DNA of 64,000 nt, taken from Shewanella olleyana. Lineage in GTDB: Bacteria; Pseudomonadota; Gammaproteobacteria; Enterobacterales; Shewanellaceae. The notes beneath the pieces are model-generated. The model was given only the letters and a program-made list of their open reading frames with translations, ran no database searches and was not told the DNA's origin. The translations under genes were made by a program, and so were the position numbers. The DNA is taken from contig NZ_JAKILD010000002.1 of the NCBI RefSeq assembly GCF_023283825.1, positions 1 to 64,000 on the forward strand, written 5' to 3'. Below are positions 22,128 to 31,242 of the stretch, piece after piece (position 1 is the stretch's first letter; each line of letters opens with the position of its first letter).

Positions 22128-23711
22128 TTAAACGTCGCTTTTTGGCTGGTCGACAAATAACACGGCAACACCAGCAATAATCATGAACACGCCACCGGTA
22201 ATAAGTGCAAATATAGGTTCGCCATCAAACAAAGTTTTCAAAATAACACCCAATACACTGGCAGCTAAAAGTTGAGGGATGACGATAAAGAAGTTAAAAA
22301 TCCCCATAAATACGCCCATTTTTTTAGGCGGTAAAATGCCTGATAACATAGCGTAAGGGACTGACAAAATTGATGCCCAAGCGATACCAACACCAATCAT
22401 AGGTATCCACAACAAGGCTGGATCAGTAATGAAGAAAAAGCTGATGAGTCCAAATCCACCTAAAGACAAGTTAATGGTATGAGCAAAGCGAATGCCCACA
22501 GCTTTGGCTAAGAAGGGGATTGCGATAGCGGCAAGAGCGGCAAAGCCGTTATAAGAAGCAAACAGCATTCCAACCCAATCAGCGCCATCATTGTATGCTT
22601 TTGTCAGTACATCTGAAGTGCCGTAATGATATGACGTCACAGCTGATGTGGTATAAATCCACATGGCAAATAAAGCAAACCATGAGAAAAACTGCACTAT
22701 GGCCAGTTGGTGCATGGCTTTTGGCATATGAAATAAATCATCGACAACATTGAATACCATTCCTAACGCTTCGCGCTCTGCAATGTCAGTTGATTTAACT
22801 TTCTTAAGTGCTGAAGAGCAGTACCACTGCAAAGGACCAAAGGTGAAAATACCTATGGTTAAAATATAAAGTTGTTTGTCTAAATCAAAACCGAATACTA
22901 GACCTGTCGATACCGCGCCTACGGCCATCCATAACATGGCTGCAAACTGATACTGTTGTGGTGTTCGCGTGCGAATTTCTTCCGAAGTTTCTGTCCCTGA
23001 GTCTGCTTCGTCATGGGCTTGAAATGCACTGATTTCTTCTGGCGAATATTCTTTAGAAGTAATGATTGTCCAACCAACTGCAAGAAATAACACTGCGCCG
23101 CCAAAATAAAAGGCATATCGAACTGAGTCAGCAATTTGACCTTCAGGTGCGGTATTAGCAACATCAAAGTAGTTTGTTAATAAGTAAGGTAGGGCGGAAG
23201 CAACCACTGCGCCGATACCGATAAAGAAGCTTTGCATTGCATAGCCTTGGGTTCGCTGTGATTTTGGCAGGTTATCACCGACAAATGCACGAAATGGCTC
23301 CATTGCAATGTTAATCGATGCATCCATTATCCACAGCATACCTGCGGCAACCCAAAGAACAGGAGAGTGCGGCATGATAAACAATGCAAGTGTGGTACAG
23401 ATTGCACCAATAAGAAAATAAGGGCGACGACGTCCTAAGCCGTTCCAGGTGTTATCACTTAAGTAACCTATGATAGGTTGAACGATAAGACCGGTTAAAG
23501 GAGCGGCAATCCATAGAATAGGGATTTCATCAATTTCAGCCCCTAAGGTTTGAAAAATACGACTGACATTAGCGTTTTGAAGTGCAAAACCAAATTGGAT
23601 CCCCAAAAAACCAAAGCACATATTAAAAATTTGCCAGAAGCTGAGTTCTGGTTGCTGACGGCGTTTGACCTGACTTAGATCCTGAGATTGGTGAATATTT
23701 TCGGCAGACAT
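22128..23711 (-). CDS. malT: MFS sugar carrier, SLC45/maltose-transporter type
   Basis: The protein has about 527 residues and 12 predicted TM helices. The start FWQIFNMCFGFLGIQFGFALQNANVSRIFQTLGA (core GFLGIQFGFALQNANVSRIF) and GRRRPYFLIGA are typical of the SLC45-like glycoside carriers found in maltodextrin loci. It should move maltose or short maltodextrins into the cytoplasm. The frame extends to 23756, but only the ATG at 23711 has a good ribosome site (AAGGA six bases before), so that start is chosen. A LacI-type operator lies upstream at 24042. The symbol follows Shewanella usage and is not the E. coli activator MalT. Confidence 0.85.
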   Translation of the reverse strand: MSAENIHQSQDLSQVKRRQQPELSFWQIFNMCFGFLGIQFGFALQNANVSRIFQTLGAEIDEIPILWIAAPLTGLIVQPIIGYLSDNTWNGLGRRRPYFLIGAICTTLALFIMPHSPVLWVAAGMLWIMDASINIAMEPFRAFVGDNLPKSQRTQGYAMQSFFIGIGAVVASALPYLLTNYFDVANTAPEGQIADSVRYAFYFGGAVLFLAVGWTIITSKEYSPEEISAFQAHDEADSGTETSEEIRTRTPQQYQFAAMLWMAVGAVSTGLVFGFDLDKQLYILTIGIFTFGPLQWYCSSALKKVKSTDIAEREALGMVFNVVDDLFHMPKAMHQLAIVQFFSWFALFAMWIYTTSAVTSYHYGTSDVLTKAYNDGADWVGMLFASYNGFAALAAIAIPFLAKAVGIRFAHTINLSLGGFGLISFFFITDPALLWIPMIGVGIAWASILSVPYAMLSGILPPKKMGVFMGIFNFFIVIPQLLAASVLGVILKTLFDGEPIFALITGGVFMIIAGVAVLFVDQPKSDV

Positions 23712-24041
23712 GTATCTTCCTTTATCTTCCATTATAAATGGCTCGTTCAGCATCATGGCTGAATTCTTATTTTACTAGTGGCTAGCGCTAGGTACTTAAT
23801 ACGTCCGATAAAACGATAGTTAAAAAAATGGCGAATACTCATCTCCCTAAGACGGGTATTCGCCAAAGAGCTCGTATTGTTATCTTCGGTTGATAAGAAG
23901 TTAACAAAGGTACTCAAAACCTGACACAATCCGATGAAGGTGATGCGCCAGTAACGACCTAGCCCATTCCATCCCCACAAGCAGAGGAAGAAATTTAGCA
24001 GGTTTTATATTAGCCTTGAGGCGGATTTTGGCACAACTAAT

Positions 24042-24055
24042 TACATACGTATTCA
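24042..24055. promoter_or_regulatory. LacI-type operator upstream of the MFS carrier
   Basis: TACATACGTATTCA is a near-palindrome centred on ATACGTAT. It shares 13 of 14 bases with the sites at 26408 and 39863. It is about 330 bases before the preferred start at 23711, so the promoter must lie well upstream or the leader is long. Confidence 0.7.
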
Positions 24056-24158
24056 TCATTTATGCACAACGAAAGGTGATCATATTTGTAACAGGGGTGC
24101 AGCGAGTTTAGATTCTAGATTTTAATTTAAGATGTAGAATAACGCACTGTAAATGAAG

Positions 24159-24200
24159 AAAAACCTGAAGGCAATGAAGACATTGCACATCAGGCTTTTA
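24159..24200 (-). terminator. Hairpin downstream of the GH97 gene
   Basis: An outer stem (AAAAACCTGA with TCAGGCTTTT, one mismatch) encloses an inner stem GCAATG/CATTGC. It lies 40 bases beyond the GH97 stop at 24240 on the - strand. Confidence 0.55.
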
Positions 24201-24239
24201 GGGGGAGAACTGAGTTTTGAATCTAGGACTTACTTGTTA

Positions 24240-26336
24240 CTATATTGCTTTAAATCTTATAGCAGTACCACCACTGGTGGCTAATGACATCACAAGTGAG
24301 TCTTTTGCCGTGACGGTTTTAGTTTCAATGACATAGTCATATGGATTAGTTTTCCAATTGGCCTTTTCACCATCACGATAAATTTGGGCCTGGTATTGTT
24401 TATTAGGGCTTAAAAAGTCTAATTTAATGTCAATTTTACGGGCATTTTCGTCGGTTAGCGCCCCTAGATACCAATCTTCTGAAGCTCTATCCTTACGTGC
24501 AAATGCAACATAATCACCAATCTCGCCAGCAACCGCTATGCTTTGGCTCCAATCAGTCGGAACATCTTGAATGAACTGAAATGCATCTAGTCTTTCAACA
24601 TAGTTTCTTGGTAAGTCCGCAGCCATTTGTATTGGGCTATATAACACAACGTACAAGGCTAATTGTTTTGTAAGGGTCGTTTGTACACGATTAACAGCGT
24701 CTAAGCCTTTTGGAGCGAGATCAAAAATACCTGGAGTAAAGTCCATAGGGCCAGATAGCATTCGGGTATAAGGCAAGATAGCGGTATGTTCTGGATTATT
24801 AGGCGGTGTGCCCCAAGCATTAAACTCTTGCCCGCGGGCTCCTTCTCTTGCTATCCAGTTAGGGTAGGTACGGCGAAGGCCTGTATCTTTTACTGGTTCG
24901 TGAGTATTAATGCTAATTCCACGTTTTGCAGCTTCTTTAATGCTGTGCAAATACTCATTCACCATGAACTGACCGTCGTGCCACTCGTGACGGGTAATGC
25001 CATTTTCATCCACACGTTTTATATCACCGCCATCAGCAACATAACCTGTTTTGATTTGTGTCACGCCATGAGCTTGGTATAAATCATAGGCATCACTCAT
25101 TTGGTTGCGGTAATTAGTCACTGAACCTGATGTTTCATGATGACCGATTAAACGAACATTTTTACTGGCGCCATGCTGACTTACTGCGTCAATATCAAAA
25201 TCATCATATGATTGGGTAAAACTAAAAACGTCGCCATTATGAAACCAACTGCCATCCCAACCTAAATTCCAGCCTTCAACGAGCACGCCATCAAAACCAT
25301 ACTGAGCCGCAAAGTCCATATATCGTTTAGTTTCGCTGGTGGTCGCGCCATGCTTTTCTCCAGAGCCCCATGTGTTCTCATTTAAATGCATGCCCCACCA
25401 AATACCAACATATTTTCCTGGTTCAACCCAAGACACATCACCAAGCTTGTTGGGCTCATTTAAATTGAGTATTAAATCTGAATTAAGTAATCCTGTGGCT
25501 TTTTCAGCAATTTGAATGGTTCGCCAAGGTGTTTTAAAACCGGGTTGGGTTTTGACTAATGTACCATCTGACCATGGGGTTAAATCAGCTTTAAGTGTGC
25601 CGTCTCGTCGTTGGTCGAGCACCATAGCGGCATAGTCTGTCAGGGCTGCTTCATGAATACTGAGATGGAGCCCAGAAGCTAATTTATAAGTAAATGGTGT
25701 GTGGGCACGATCGACTTTAATAACGCTAGTGGTGTTATATAAATACTCGTAGCGATTCCAGCCACGACCTGGTATCCACCATGCGGTGGCATTGTGGGCA
25801 TCAGGGACAGAAAATTCGGTTAATTCATTGGTGATATTGAGCGAATCCGTTGAAGTTAGTGCAGCTTGTTTCGGCACGATATACCTAAAGCCAATACCAT
25901 CATTGAACGCTTTAAATTCCAGAGTAAATTGATACTGACCGTTCGAAAAGGTGGTACTGAGTTTGTTGTGGTTATCTTCAATCCATTCGCGTTCGCCCCA
26001 AGGTTGTTGCCAGCGAGACGAATTTAAGGAGCTTGAGCTATCAGTAATATCAAATCCACTGCCAAACTCACCAAGTGATTCAAATACTAAGCCAAGTCTT
26101 GAGCTGAGTACGGCATCTTTACCATTAAAAGTGACCTTATATTCAGGTCTGTCGTTGTCATCAGTGATTGAAATAGAAATATTGTCGTCAGGAGAATTCA
26201 CTGAGACGGTTTTAGCAACCACACTGTGACTAGCCATTAATGTTAAAGCAACAATCATAGGTAACGTAGCTAACTTATTGGCTGGTATAGTCTGAGAATT
26301 CGTTCTGGCTGATGCAATCCTTGTTGAAAACGACAT
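24240..26336 (-). CDS. susB: Periplasmic GH97 alpha-glucosidase, SusB-like
   Basis: This 698-residue protein has a long signal peptide (cleavage near SHSVVAK, about residue 42). An N-terminal beta-sandwich (to about 300) precedes a TIM barrel (GVLVEGWNLGWDG, INTHEPVKDTGLRRTYPNW, GQEFNAWG) and a C-terminal beta domain. This matches GH97 enzymes such as Bacteroides SusB, which hydrolyse alpha-glucosidic bonds of maltodextrins by inversion. Glutamates in INTHEPVKDTG and GQEFNAWG fit the catalytic positions of the inverting subgroup. A LacI-type operator lies 72 bases before the start. Confidence 0.93.
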   Translation of the reverse strand: MSFSTRIASARTNSQTIPANKLATLPMIVALTLMASHSVVAKTVSVNSPDDNISISITDDNDRPEYKVTFNGKDAVLSSRLGLVFESLGEFGSGFDITDSSSSLNSSRWQQPWGEREWIEDNHNKLSTTFSNGQYQFTLEFKAFNDGIGFRYIVPKQAALTSTDSLNITNELTEFSVPDAHNATAWWIPGRGWNRYEYLYNTTSVIKVDRAHTPFTYKLASGLHLSIHEAALTDYAAMVLDQRRDGTLKADLTPWSDGTLVKTQPGFKTPWRTIQIAEKATGLLNSDLILNLNEPNKLGDVSWVEPGKYVGIWWGMHLNENTWGSGEKHGATTSETKRYMDFAAQYGFDGVLVEGWNLGWDGSWFHNGDVFSFTQSYDDFDIDAVSQHGASKNVRLIGHHETSGSVTNYRNQMSDAYDLYQAHGVTQIKTGYVADGGDIKRVDENGITRHEWHDGQFMVNEYLHSIKEAAKRGISINTHEPVKDTGLRRTYPNWIAREGARGQEFNAWGTPPNNPEHTAILPYTRMLSGPMDFTPGIFDLAPKGLDAVNRVQTTLTKQLALYVVLYSPIQMAADLPRNYVERLDAFQFIQDVPTDWSQSIAVAGEIGDYVAFARKDRASEDWYLGALTDENARKIDIKLDFLSPNKQYQAQIYRDGEKANWKTNPYDYVIETKTVTAKDSLVMSLATSGGTAIRFKAI

Positions 26337-26795
26337 CTATTACTCCATTTTTATAATTATTTATATCTCCTCATACTAAAACTGTTCATATTTTGGCTGC
26401 AATTTCCTGCATACGTATTCAACCTTTAAAACGTATATTATTCATATATGAATATTAAACACTGATAACTATTTTTTATTTTTTGAAAATAAAATTTGGG
26501 CAAAAATCACACAATAAATAAATTGTCAAAAAACTAGATGTATCGATATTTGCTTGTTAGGGGTAAAGGCTTTGCTGATACATATATATATGACTTGGAA
26601 TTGTTTAGCAGTTTTTGTGTAAAAACACTTCAATAATAGCCTGCTATTAGTAATTGGTATTTCCATAAATAGCAATTGTGATCATATTAATATTGCAGCT
26701 AATTACTTGACCTAGTTAGATAATCTTCACAAATCTAGTGTTTGGTAAATTTTACCTTTGTTATGGTTTCCTTAAATAATAACAAGGAAACTATC
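26337..26795. promoter_or_regulatory. Divergent promoter region between GH97 and the molybdoenzyme gene
   Basis: This AT-rich 459-base region contains the operator at 26408-26421, an extra palindrome TTCATATATGAA (26441-26452), and a perfect left half of a CRP site (TGTGATC, 26678-26684) without a matching right half. A sugar-controlled promoter on one side and a respiration-controlled one on the other are expected. Confidence 0.5.
26408..26421. promoter_or_regulatory. LacI-type operator upstream of GH97
   Basis: TGCATACGTATTCA is palindromic about the central CG with one asymmetric pair (G/T), and is identical to the site at 39863-39876. Its position 72-85 bases before the GH97 ATG suits a promoter-overlapping operator. 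Confidence 0.75.
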
Positions 26796-29054
26796 ATGGC
26801 AATGAACAGACGTAGCTTTTTAAAAGGCAGTAGTGCATTTGCATTTTCTGCTAGCATCATGGGTTGCTCAAGCAGCGATGATGACTCACCAAGTGAACCA
26901 CCAGTAACTGAGCCTCCAACACCTGAACCAGACGGTATATTCCATACTACTTGTCCGCGTAACTGTGGTGACAGATGTAGCTTGTTAGTTTCTACCAAAG
27001 ATGGTGTTGCTGTTTCTATTACTGGCGACACATCGCACCCAGTTACAGCAGGAACCCCGTGCGTTAAAGGCCATGCTTATTTAGAGTCAATATATAGCCC
27101 AGAACGAATTAAGCAACCGATGAAACGCGTTGGACCTCGTGGCCCTGGTGCTACGTTTGAACCGATTACATGGGAACAGGCTAACAGTGAAATTGCTGCT
27201 AAATTAAACGAAGTTATCGAGACCTATACCGGTAATGCCATCGTGCCATATTTTTACTCAGGTTATAGCGGCATTAGTGCAAGCTCAGGCTCAAATCGTT
27301 TCTTTAACCGTATTGGCGGTCGTAACTTACAAAGAAACATTTGTGCTAGTGCAGGATATTCAGGCATGAGTTCTATTTTGGGTGAATTCTCAGGGCCAAG
27401 CCCAGAAGATTATGTGAATACCAAGTGTTTTGTGTCATGGGGGACTAACGAGCAAGCCACTAATATTCATCATCTTAAGTTCATTAATGAAGCTCGTGAT
27501 AAAGGTGCAAAGATCTTAGTGGTTAACCCCGCAAGAACGCCGCTCGCCTCCCAAGCTGATATCTGGCTTCAGCCAACACCTGGTACAGATGCAACTTTAG
27601 TCATCGGTATTGCTAAAACGCTAATTGAAGAAGGTCTACACGATACTGGTTTCATCGATGCACATACTCAAGACTATGATGCGCTTTTGGCACGTTTAGA
27701 AGAGTTTACTCATGAGCAAATTGAAGCTGAAACGGGTGTAACTAAAGCACAATATCAGTCATTTGCTAGGGCTTATGCCGGCGCTGAATGCGCGATGATC
27801 CGAATTGGTTATGGCTTACAACGTACGCTTAATGGCGGACGTATGGTTAAAGCTATTCCAACGCTAGCGGCCCTTACTGGTAATATCGGTAAAGTAGGTG
27901 CAGGTGTTGTGTACTTGAATACTCAAGCTGGTGGCATGTTTAATTGGGGTTACTGTAGCGGGAATCACTTAACGCCAGAAGATGCAGTACGAGATACCGT
28001 TAATATCAGTGAAATTGGCAAATCACTATTACCAGAAGATTATCAACATGAAGATGGTCAAGTTGGACCGCTTGCTTTTGATGAACCGTGTGACCCAATT
28101 AAAGCAATGATTGTGTATTCAAGTAACCCAATTGCTATCGCGCCAGATGCAGATTTAATTGAAATTGGTTTAATGCGCGATGATTTGTTCTTAGTCGGTA
28201 TCGATTTATTCCAAACCGATACTATGGACTATGTTGATTATCTATTACCAACCTCAAGTTACATTGAGCAATCAAACATGATTGATAGCTACCATTGTTA
28301 CTATGCTAAACACAGCACCCAAGCAATTAGCCCTTTATATCAATCAAAACCTGATACGGTAATTTTCCAAGATTTAGCTAAAGCGATGGGGTACAGCGAC
28401 CCAGAATTCAGTGAAAGTATTGACGATATTTTACGTGGTACTTGGCAAGGCAACATTAGTTACGATGAGTTGTGTGTTCAGAATTGGGATAGCCCAGTTG
28501 TGGATTACCCATACCGTAAAAATTATGACTTCCCGACACCAAGCGGAAAAATTGAATTTAAAGATATTAGCGGCACTTATTTCGATCCTGAAAAATTCAA
28601 TCCAGTTATTGATACTGGTACGCCAGAGTCAGATGATTTTGCAACAAAAGGCATGACTGACGATGAAAAAGCGCGAGAATTCCGTTTATTGTCACCAGCT
28701 CATCCAAAACTCAGTAACTCTCAATGGGCGAATGTAAAGTACATTGAAGGTACTTTCCCGCAGCATACTGTTTATATTCACCCTGATGATGCGATGCGCA
28801 AAGGGATTAGTGATGGCGATCAAGTCAAGCTAGTGGCGAGTCGTTATGGTCAACGTGATGTCACTATTCAATATACCGCTCGGATAGAAGCAATGACACC
28901 TGCTGGCACCATCTTCGCGTGGAAGAATGCATGGAAGAAGCTTAATGAAAATGGCAGTAACACAGCGATTAACCAGTTAACGAACAGTGAGTTAACCGAC
29001 ATGAACCATGGTTCAACATTCCACTCAACTCGTGTTGATATCGCTTTGGCGTAA
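26796..29054 (+). CDS. Tat-exported molybdopterin oxidoreductase, DMSO-reductase family catalytic subunit
   Basis: This 752-residue protein starts at the ATG at 26796, which has AAGGA seven bases before it and gives a Tat signal (NRRSFLKG). The signal region ends SIMGC with a Ser/Asp/Pro-rich linker, so it may be a Tat lipoprotein anchored at C24. The [4Fe-4S] motif is C53-x3-C57-x3-C61-x27-C89. The molybdenum-ligand region reads NICASAGYSG (181-190), with C183 and S189 both possible. DmsA-type segments follow (GTDATLVIGIAKTLIE, TLAALTGNIGKVGAG). It pairs with the ferredoxin gene 24 bases downstream. The substrate is not certain; no MtrAB-like export pair or DmsC anchor is present. Confidence 0.88.
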   Translation: MAMNRRSFLKGSSAFAFSASIMGCSSSDDDSPSEPPVTEPPTPEPDGIFHTTCPRNCGDRCSLLVSTKDGVAVSITGDTSHPVTAGTPCVKGHAYLESIYSPERIKQPMKRVGPRGPGATFEPITWEQANSEIAAKLNEVIETYTGNAIVPYFYSGYSGISASSGSNRFFNRIGGRNLQRNICASAGYSGMSSILGEFSGPSPEDYVNTKCFVSWGTNEQATNIHHLKFINEARDKGAKILVVNPARTPLASQADIWLQPTPGTDATLVIGIAKTLIEEGLHDTGFIDAHTQDYDALLARLEEFTHEQIEAETGVTKAQYQSFARAYAGAECAMIRIGYGLQRTLNGGRMVKAIPTLAALTGNIGKVGAGVVYLNTQAGGMFNWGYCSGNHLTPEDAVRDTVNISEIGKSLLPEDYQHEDGQVGPLAFDEPCDPIKAMIVYSSNPIAIAPDADLIEIGLMRDDLFLVGIDLFQTDTMDYVDYLLPTSSYIEQSNMIDSYHCYYAKHSTQAISPLYQSKPDTVIFQDLAKAMGYSDPEFSESIDDILRGTWQGNISYDELCVQNWDSPVVDYPYRKNYDFPTPSGKIEFKDISGTYFDPEKFNPVIDTGTPESDDFATKGMTDDEKAREFRLLSPAHPKLSNSQWANVKYIEGTFPQHTVYIHPDDAMRKGISDGDQVKLVASRYGQRDVTIQYTARIEAMTPAGTIFAWKNAWKKLNENGSNTAINQLTNSELTDMNHGSTFHSTRVDIALA

Positions 29055-29078
29055 CCTAATTCATTAAGGAATAAACAA

Positions 29079-29621
29079 ATGACTGAACAAAAATGTTTTG
29101 TATTTCGCCAAGAAAACTGTGTAGGTTGCGAAGCGTGTACAGTAGCCTGCCAAGCTGGTAATGATCTGAATGAATTCATCTCTTTGCGCGATATTAGCCA
29201 AGGTGAAAAAATCAATAGTGAAGGTAGACAAGTATCGGTGTTCTTAAGCCAATCTTGCCATCACTGTGCTGATCCACTGTGTGTGGAAAAGTGCCCTGAA
29301 GGTGCAATGGTTCAACGTGCTGATGGCATAGTTTATATCGACGATAGTATGTGTATTGGTTGCGGCGCATGTAAATTTGCATGTCCTTATAATGCACCTA
29401 AAGTGGACCCTAATCGTGGTATCTTATCTAAATGCGATATGTGTAAAGACAGACTTGCAATAGATGAAAAACCTTATTGCGTCCAAGGCTGCCCTGTACA
29501 AGTACTAGATGTGATGGATCAAAGCGAAGCGTTAGCACTACCTGGGGCGAGTTTGTCAGGTGATGGTCACCAAGATTTAGGGACAGGACCGTCGACAGTG
29601 TTTATTAAACTAAGAAATTAA
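29079..29621 (+). CDS. DmsB-like four-cluster ferredoxin subunit
   Basis: This 180-residue protein has four cysteine groups for four [4Fe-4S] clusters: CVGCEACTVAC, CHHCADPLCVEKC, CIGCGACKFAC and CDMCKDR...CVQGC. This is the electron-transfer subunit type of DMSO, thiosulfate and formate enzymes (DmsB/PhsB/NrfC). It has no own signal peptide, so it is probably carried through the Tat pore with the catalytic subunit. No gene for a quinol-oxidising membrane anchor follows, so the electron donor must be encoded elsewhere. Confidence 0.93.
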   Translation: MTEQKCFVFRQENCVGCEACTVACQAGNDLNEFISLRDISQGEKINSEGRQVSVFLSQSCHHCADPLCVEKCPEGAMVQRADGIVYIDDSMCIGCGACKFACPYNAPKVDPNRGILSKCDMCKDRLAIDEKPYCVQGCPVQVLDVMDQSEALALPGASLSGDGHQDLGTGPSTVFIKLRN

Positions 29622-29686
29622 TGTTCAAATTTAGTTTAGGTTTATAAGAATTTTTTATAACTTAAACTAATACGAAAGTTTAATAA

Positions 29687-29711
29687 AAACGCCAGTTAAA
29701 TACTGGTGTTT
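29687..29711 (+). terminator. Weak hairpin between convergent genes
   Basis: AAACGCCAGT (29687-29696) pairs with ACTGGTGTTT (29702-29711), with one G-T pair and a five-base loop. It lies 66 bases after the ferredoxin stop. Confidence 0.5.
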
Positions 29712-29756
29712 GTTATTTGGGTGACACTTTAAATAAACTAATATATTTATAAAAAT

Positions 29757-30215
29757 TTAAACAGTGAACCGAGAGTTTCTGCTTTGATTTAATTCTCTAA
29801 TATGTTTCTCCCAGTTATTTGCAACTTGAATAACTGAGCTAGCATGATCTAATAACTCTTGGTTATGCGATAAATTAATATCTAAAGCGAAGCCTCTTGC
29901 TAATGCAATAATTGAGTAATCTATTTTTGTAATGGTTTCTTGATTAACACTTTTATTGATTATGATGCTAAAGGCATTAAAAAATACAGTCATTAGCTCG
30001 GCTTCATTTAAGGTCTTAGGCAGAGGGTCTACTCTAATAAAGTCTGTTATAACAAGGCTAGACAGCTTTCTACTGATAGCATCTATTGATTTTGCAGTGT
30101 TTGGGGAAGCTAACCACACAGCTTCATCCTTTAAGCTTCTTTCTATTGCACTGGCTAGTTCCGCTGCACGCCATCTTTCTTTAAAACTCATGACTAACAT
30201 AATTTTACCTATCAT
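29757..30215 (-). CDS. Unrecognised 152-residue protein in the molybdoenzyme island
   Basis: I do not recognise the family. The sequence is mainly helical, soluble and lacks a signal peptide and cysteines. It begins (M)SFKERWRAAELASAIERSLKDEAVW. Alternative starts are M7 and M9, so the first residues are uncertain. It is convergent with the ferredoxin gene and divergent from the TorD gene. It could be a regulator or accessory protein of this island, but nothing in the sequence proves it. Confidence 0.6.
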   Translation of the reverse strand: MIGKIMLVMSFKERWRAAELASAIERSLKDEAVWLASPNTAKSIDAISRKLSSLVITDFIRVDPLPKTLNEAELMTVFFNAFSIIINKSVNQETITKIDYSIIALARGFALDINLSHNQELLDHASSVIQVANNWEKHIRELNQSRNSRFTV

Positions 30216-30263
30216 GTATTAACAGCAATAATTTATAATACAAATAATTCCTAACAAGATTAA

Positions 30264-30275
30264 TGATCTGAATCA
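30264..30275 (+). promoter_or_regulatory. FNR/CRP-type site upstream of the TorD-family gene
   Basis: TGATCTGAATCA fits TGAT-N4-ATCA, the core shared by FNR (EtrA) and, more loosely, CRP sites. It is 106 bases before the torD-like ATG and 49 bases before the divergent gene, so it could control either. Oxygen- or cAMP-dependent control is inferred. Confidence 0.5.
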
Positions 30276-30380
30276 CTATCTTATAAATTGTTTTTAAATA
30301 TTTTTATAAATTGGAATGTATCACAGACATAAATAATAACCTGAAATACTATTGAGTGAATTAAATAATAAGGAAATAAC

Positions 30381-31061
30381 ATGACTAATGCTGATAACGT
30401 TAAATCTAAGGCGTTAATGTTTAATCTTATAGCTGAAATTTTTTATCGATATCCTGATGAAGAATTAAAAAAAACGATATCTGAACTGGATACCTCATTA
30501 TTCATAACAAATAACACTAACTTGCAAGATCCAGTTTTAATCCTGCTAAAAGACATTAAGCAACTTGCCATTGAAACTCCATTAGTGGACTTAAAACAAG
30601 ATTTTAATATGTTATTTTTACGTCCCAAAGGTAAGTTGGCTTATCCTTGGGGATCGGTGTACCTCAATAAACAGAATCGTTTATTTGATTTAACAACACT
30701 CGCGTTTATGGAGTTTTGTAAAAAATATCAGTTGAACTTTACGCTTGCTCAAAATGAACCCGTTGATCATTTTAGTTTAATGTTAGTCGCCTTAATTCAT
30801 TGTATGGAGCTTGATGAAGCTGAAGATAATTCCAGCCTCAATGATTTTAATGAGTCTTTATGTGAGCATCCCGAGACCGATAGGGCGGCGACCTTGTTAA
30901 AATTACATTTATTACCATGGTCTGGTCGATTTTTATCTCTCGTTGTTGAAAACAGTGAATCAAAATTTTATGGTGCAACTGCGCAACTAAGCCAGATATT
31001 GCTAGAGCAACTAGAGCAGGATTATCAAATATCAGTTGAGCCTGTTGTGTTATATAAATAG
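30381..31061 (+). CDS. TorD/DmsD-family molybdoenzyme chaperone
   Basis: This 226-residue, all-helical cytoplasmic protein has the family motifs AYPWGSVYLNKQN, NEPVDHFSLMLVALIHCM and LLKLHLLPWSGRFL. The family binds the Tat signal of a molybdoenzyme and holds it until the cofactor is inserted. Its partner is almost certainly the catalytic subunit at 26796. AAGGA lies about seven bases before the ATG. It is transcribed separately from that subunit, behind an FNR/CRP-like site. Confidence 0.9.
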   Translation: MTNADNVKSKALMFNLIAEIFYRYPDEELKKTISELDTSLFITNNTNLQDPVLILLKDIKQLAIETPLVDLKQDFNMLFLRPKGKLAYPWGSVYLNKQNRLFDLTTLAFMEFCKKYQLNFTLAQNEPVDHFSLMLVALIHCMELDEAEDNSSLNDFNESLCEHPETDRAATLLKLHLLPWSGRFLSLVVENSESKFYGATAQLSQILLEQLEQDYQISVEPVVLYK

Positions 31062-31115
31062 CAACAAATAGCGTTAAGTCACTATGAATTAGCATTGTTT
31101 AAATAACACAAATGG

Positions 31116-31148
31116 AATAGGCCAGATAAGTTAATTATCTGGCCTATT
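31116..31148. terminator. Bidirectional terminator between the chaperone and amylase genes
   Basis: AATAGGCCAGATAA (31116-31129) pairs perfectly with TTATCTGGCCTATT (31135-31148), with a T run on the + side. The genes on either side converge here. Confidence 0.85.
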
Positions 31149-31242
31149 TTTTATTGCTTACAGTGGCGATTTAACAGCCTAGCTTTGTTCCATGGCTCAA
31201 GATGAATGACCATAGAGCTATCAGCAAGTTAGTGCCTTGCTG

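Larger units (their letters stand above)
23712..24239. other. Intergenic region between the MFS carrier and GH97 genes
   Basis: These 528 bases hold the promoter side of the MFS gene, the operator at 24042-24055 and a hairpin ending the GH97 gene. A 75-codon - strand frame (23753-23980) has no ribosome site or plausible composition and is not called. Nothing else is evident. Confidence 0.6.

Noticed and set aside
23753..23980. 75-codon - strand frame upstream of the MFS carrier
   Set aside because: No ribosome site, unlikely composition, and it lies in a promoter region. A WNGLGR segment resembling the carrier is chance.
26678..26689. CRP site before the molybdoenzyme gene
   Set aside because: Only the left half (TGTGATC) fits; the right half is absent, so it is kept as a remark and not as a site.
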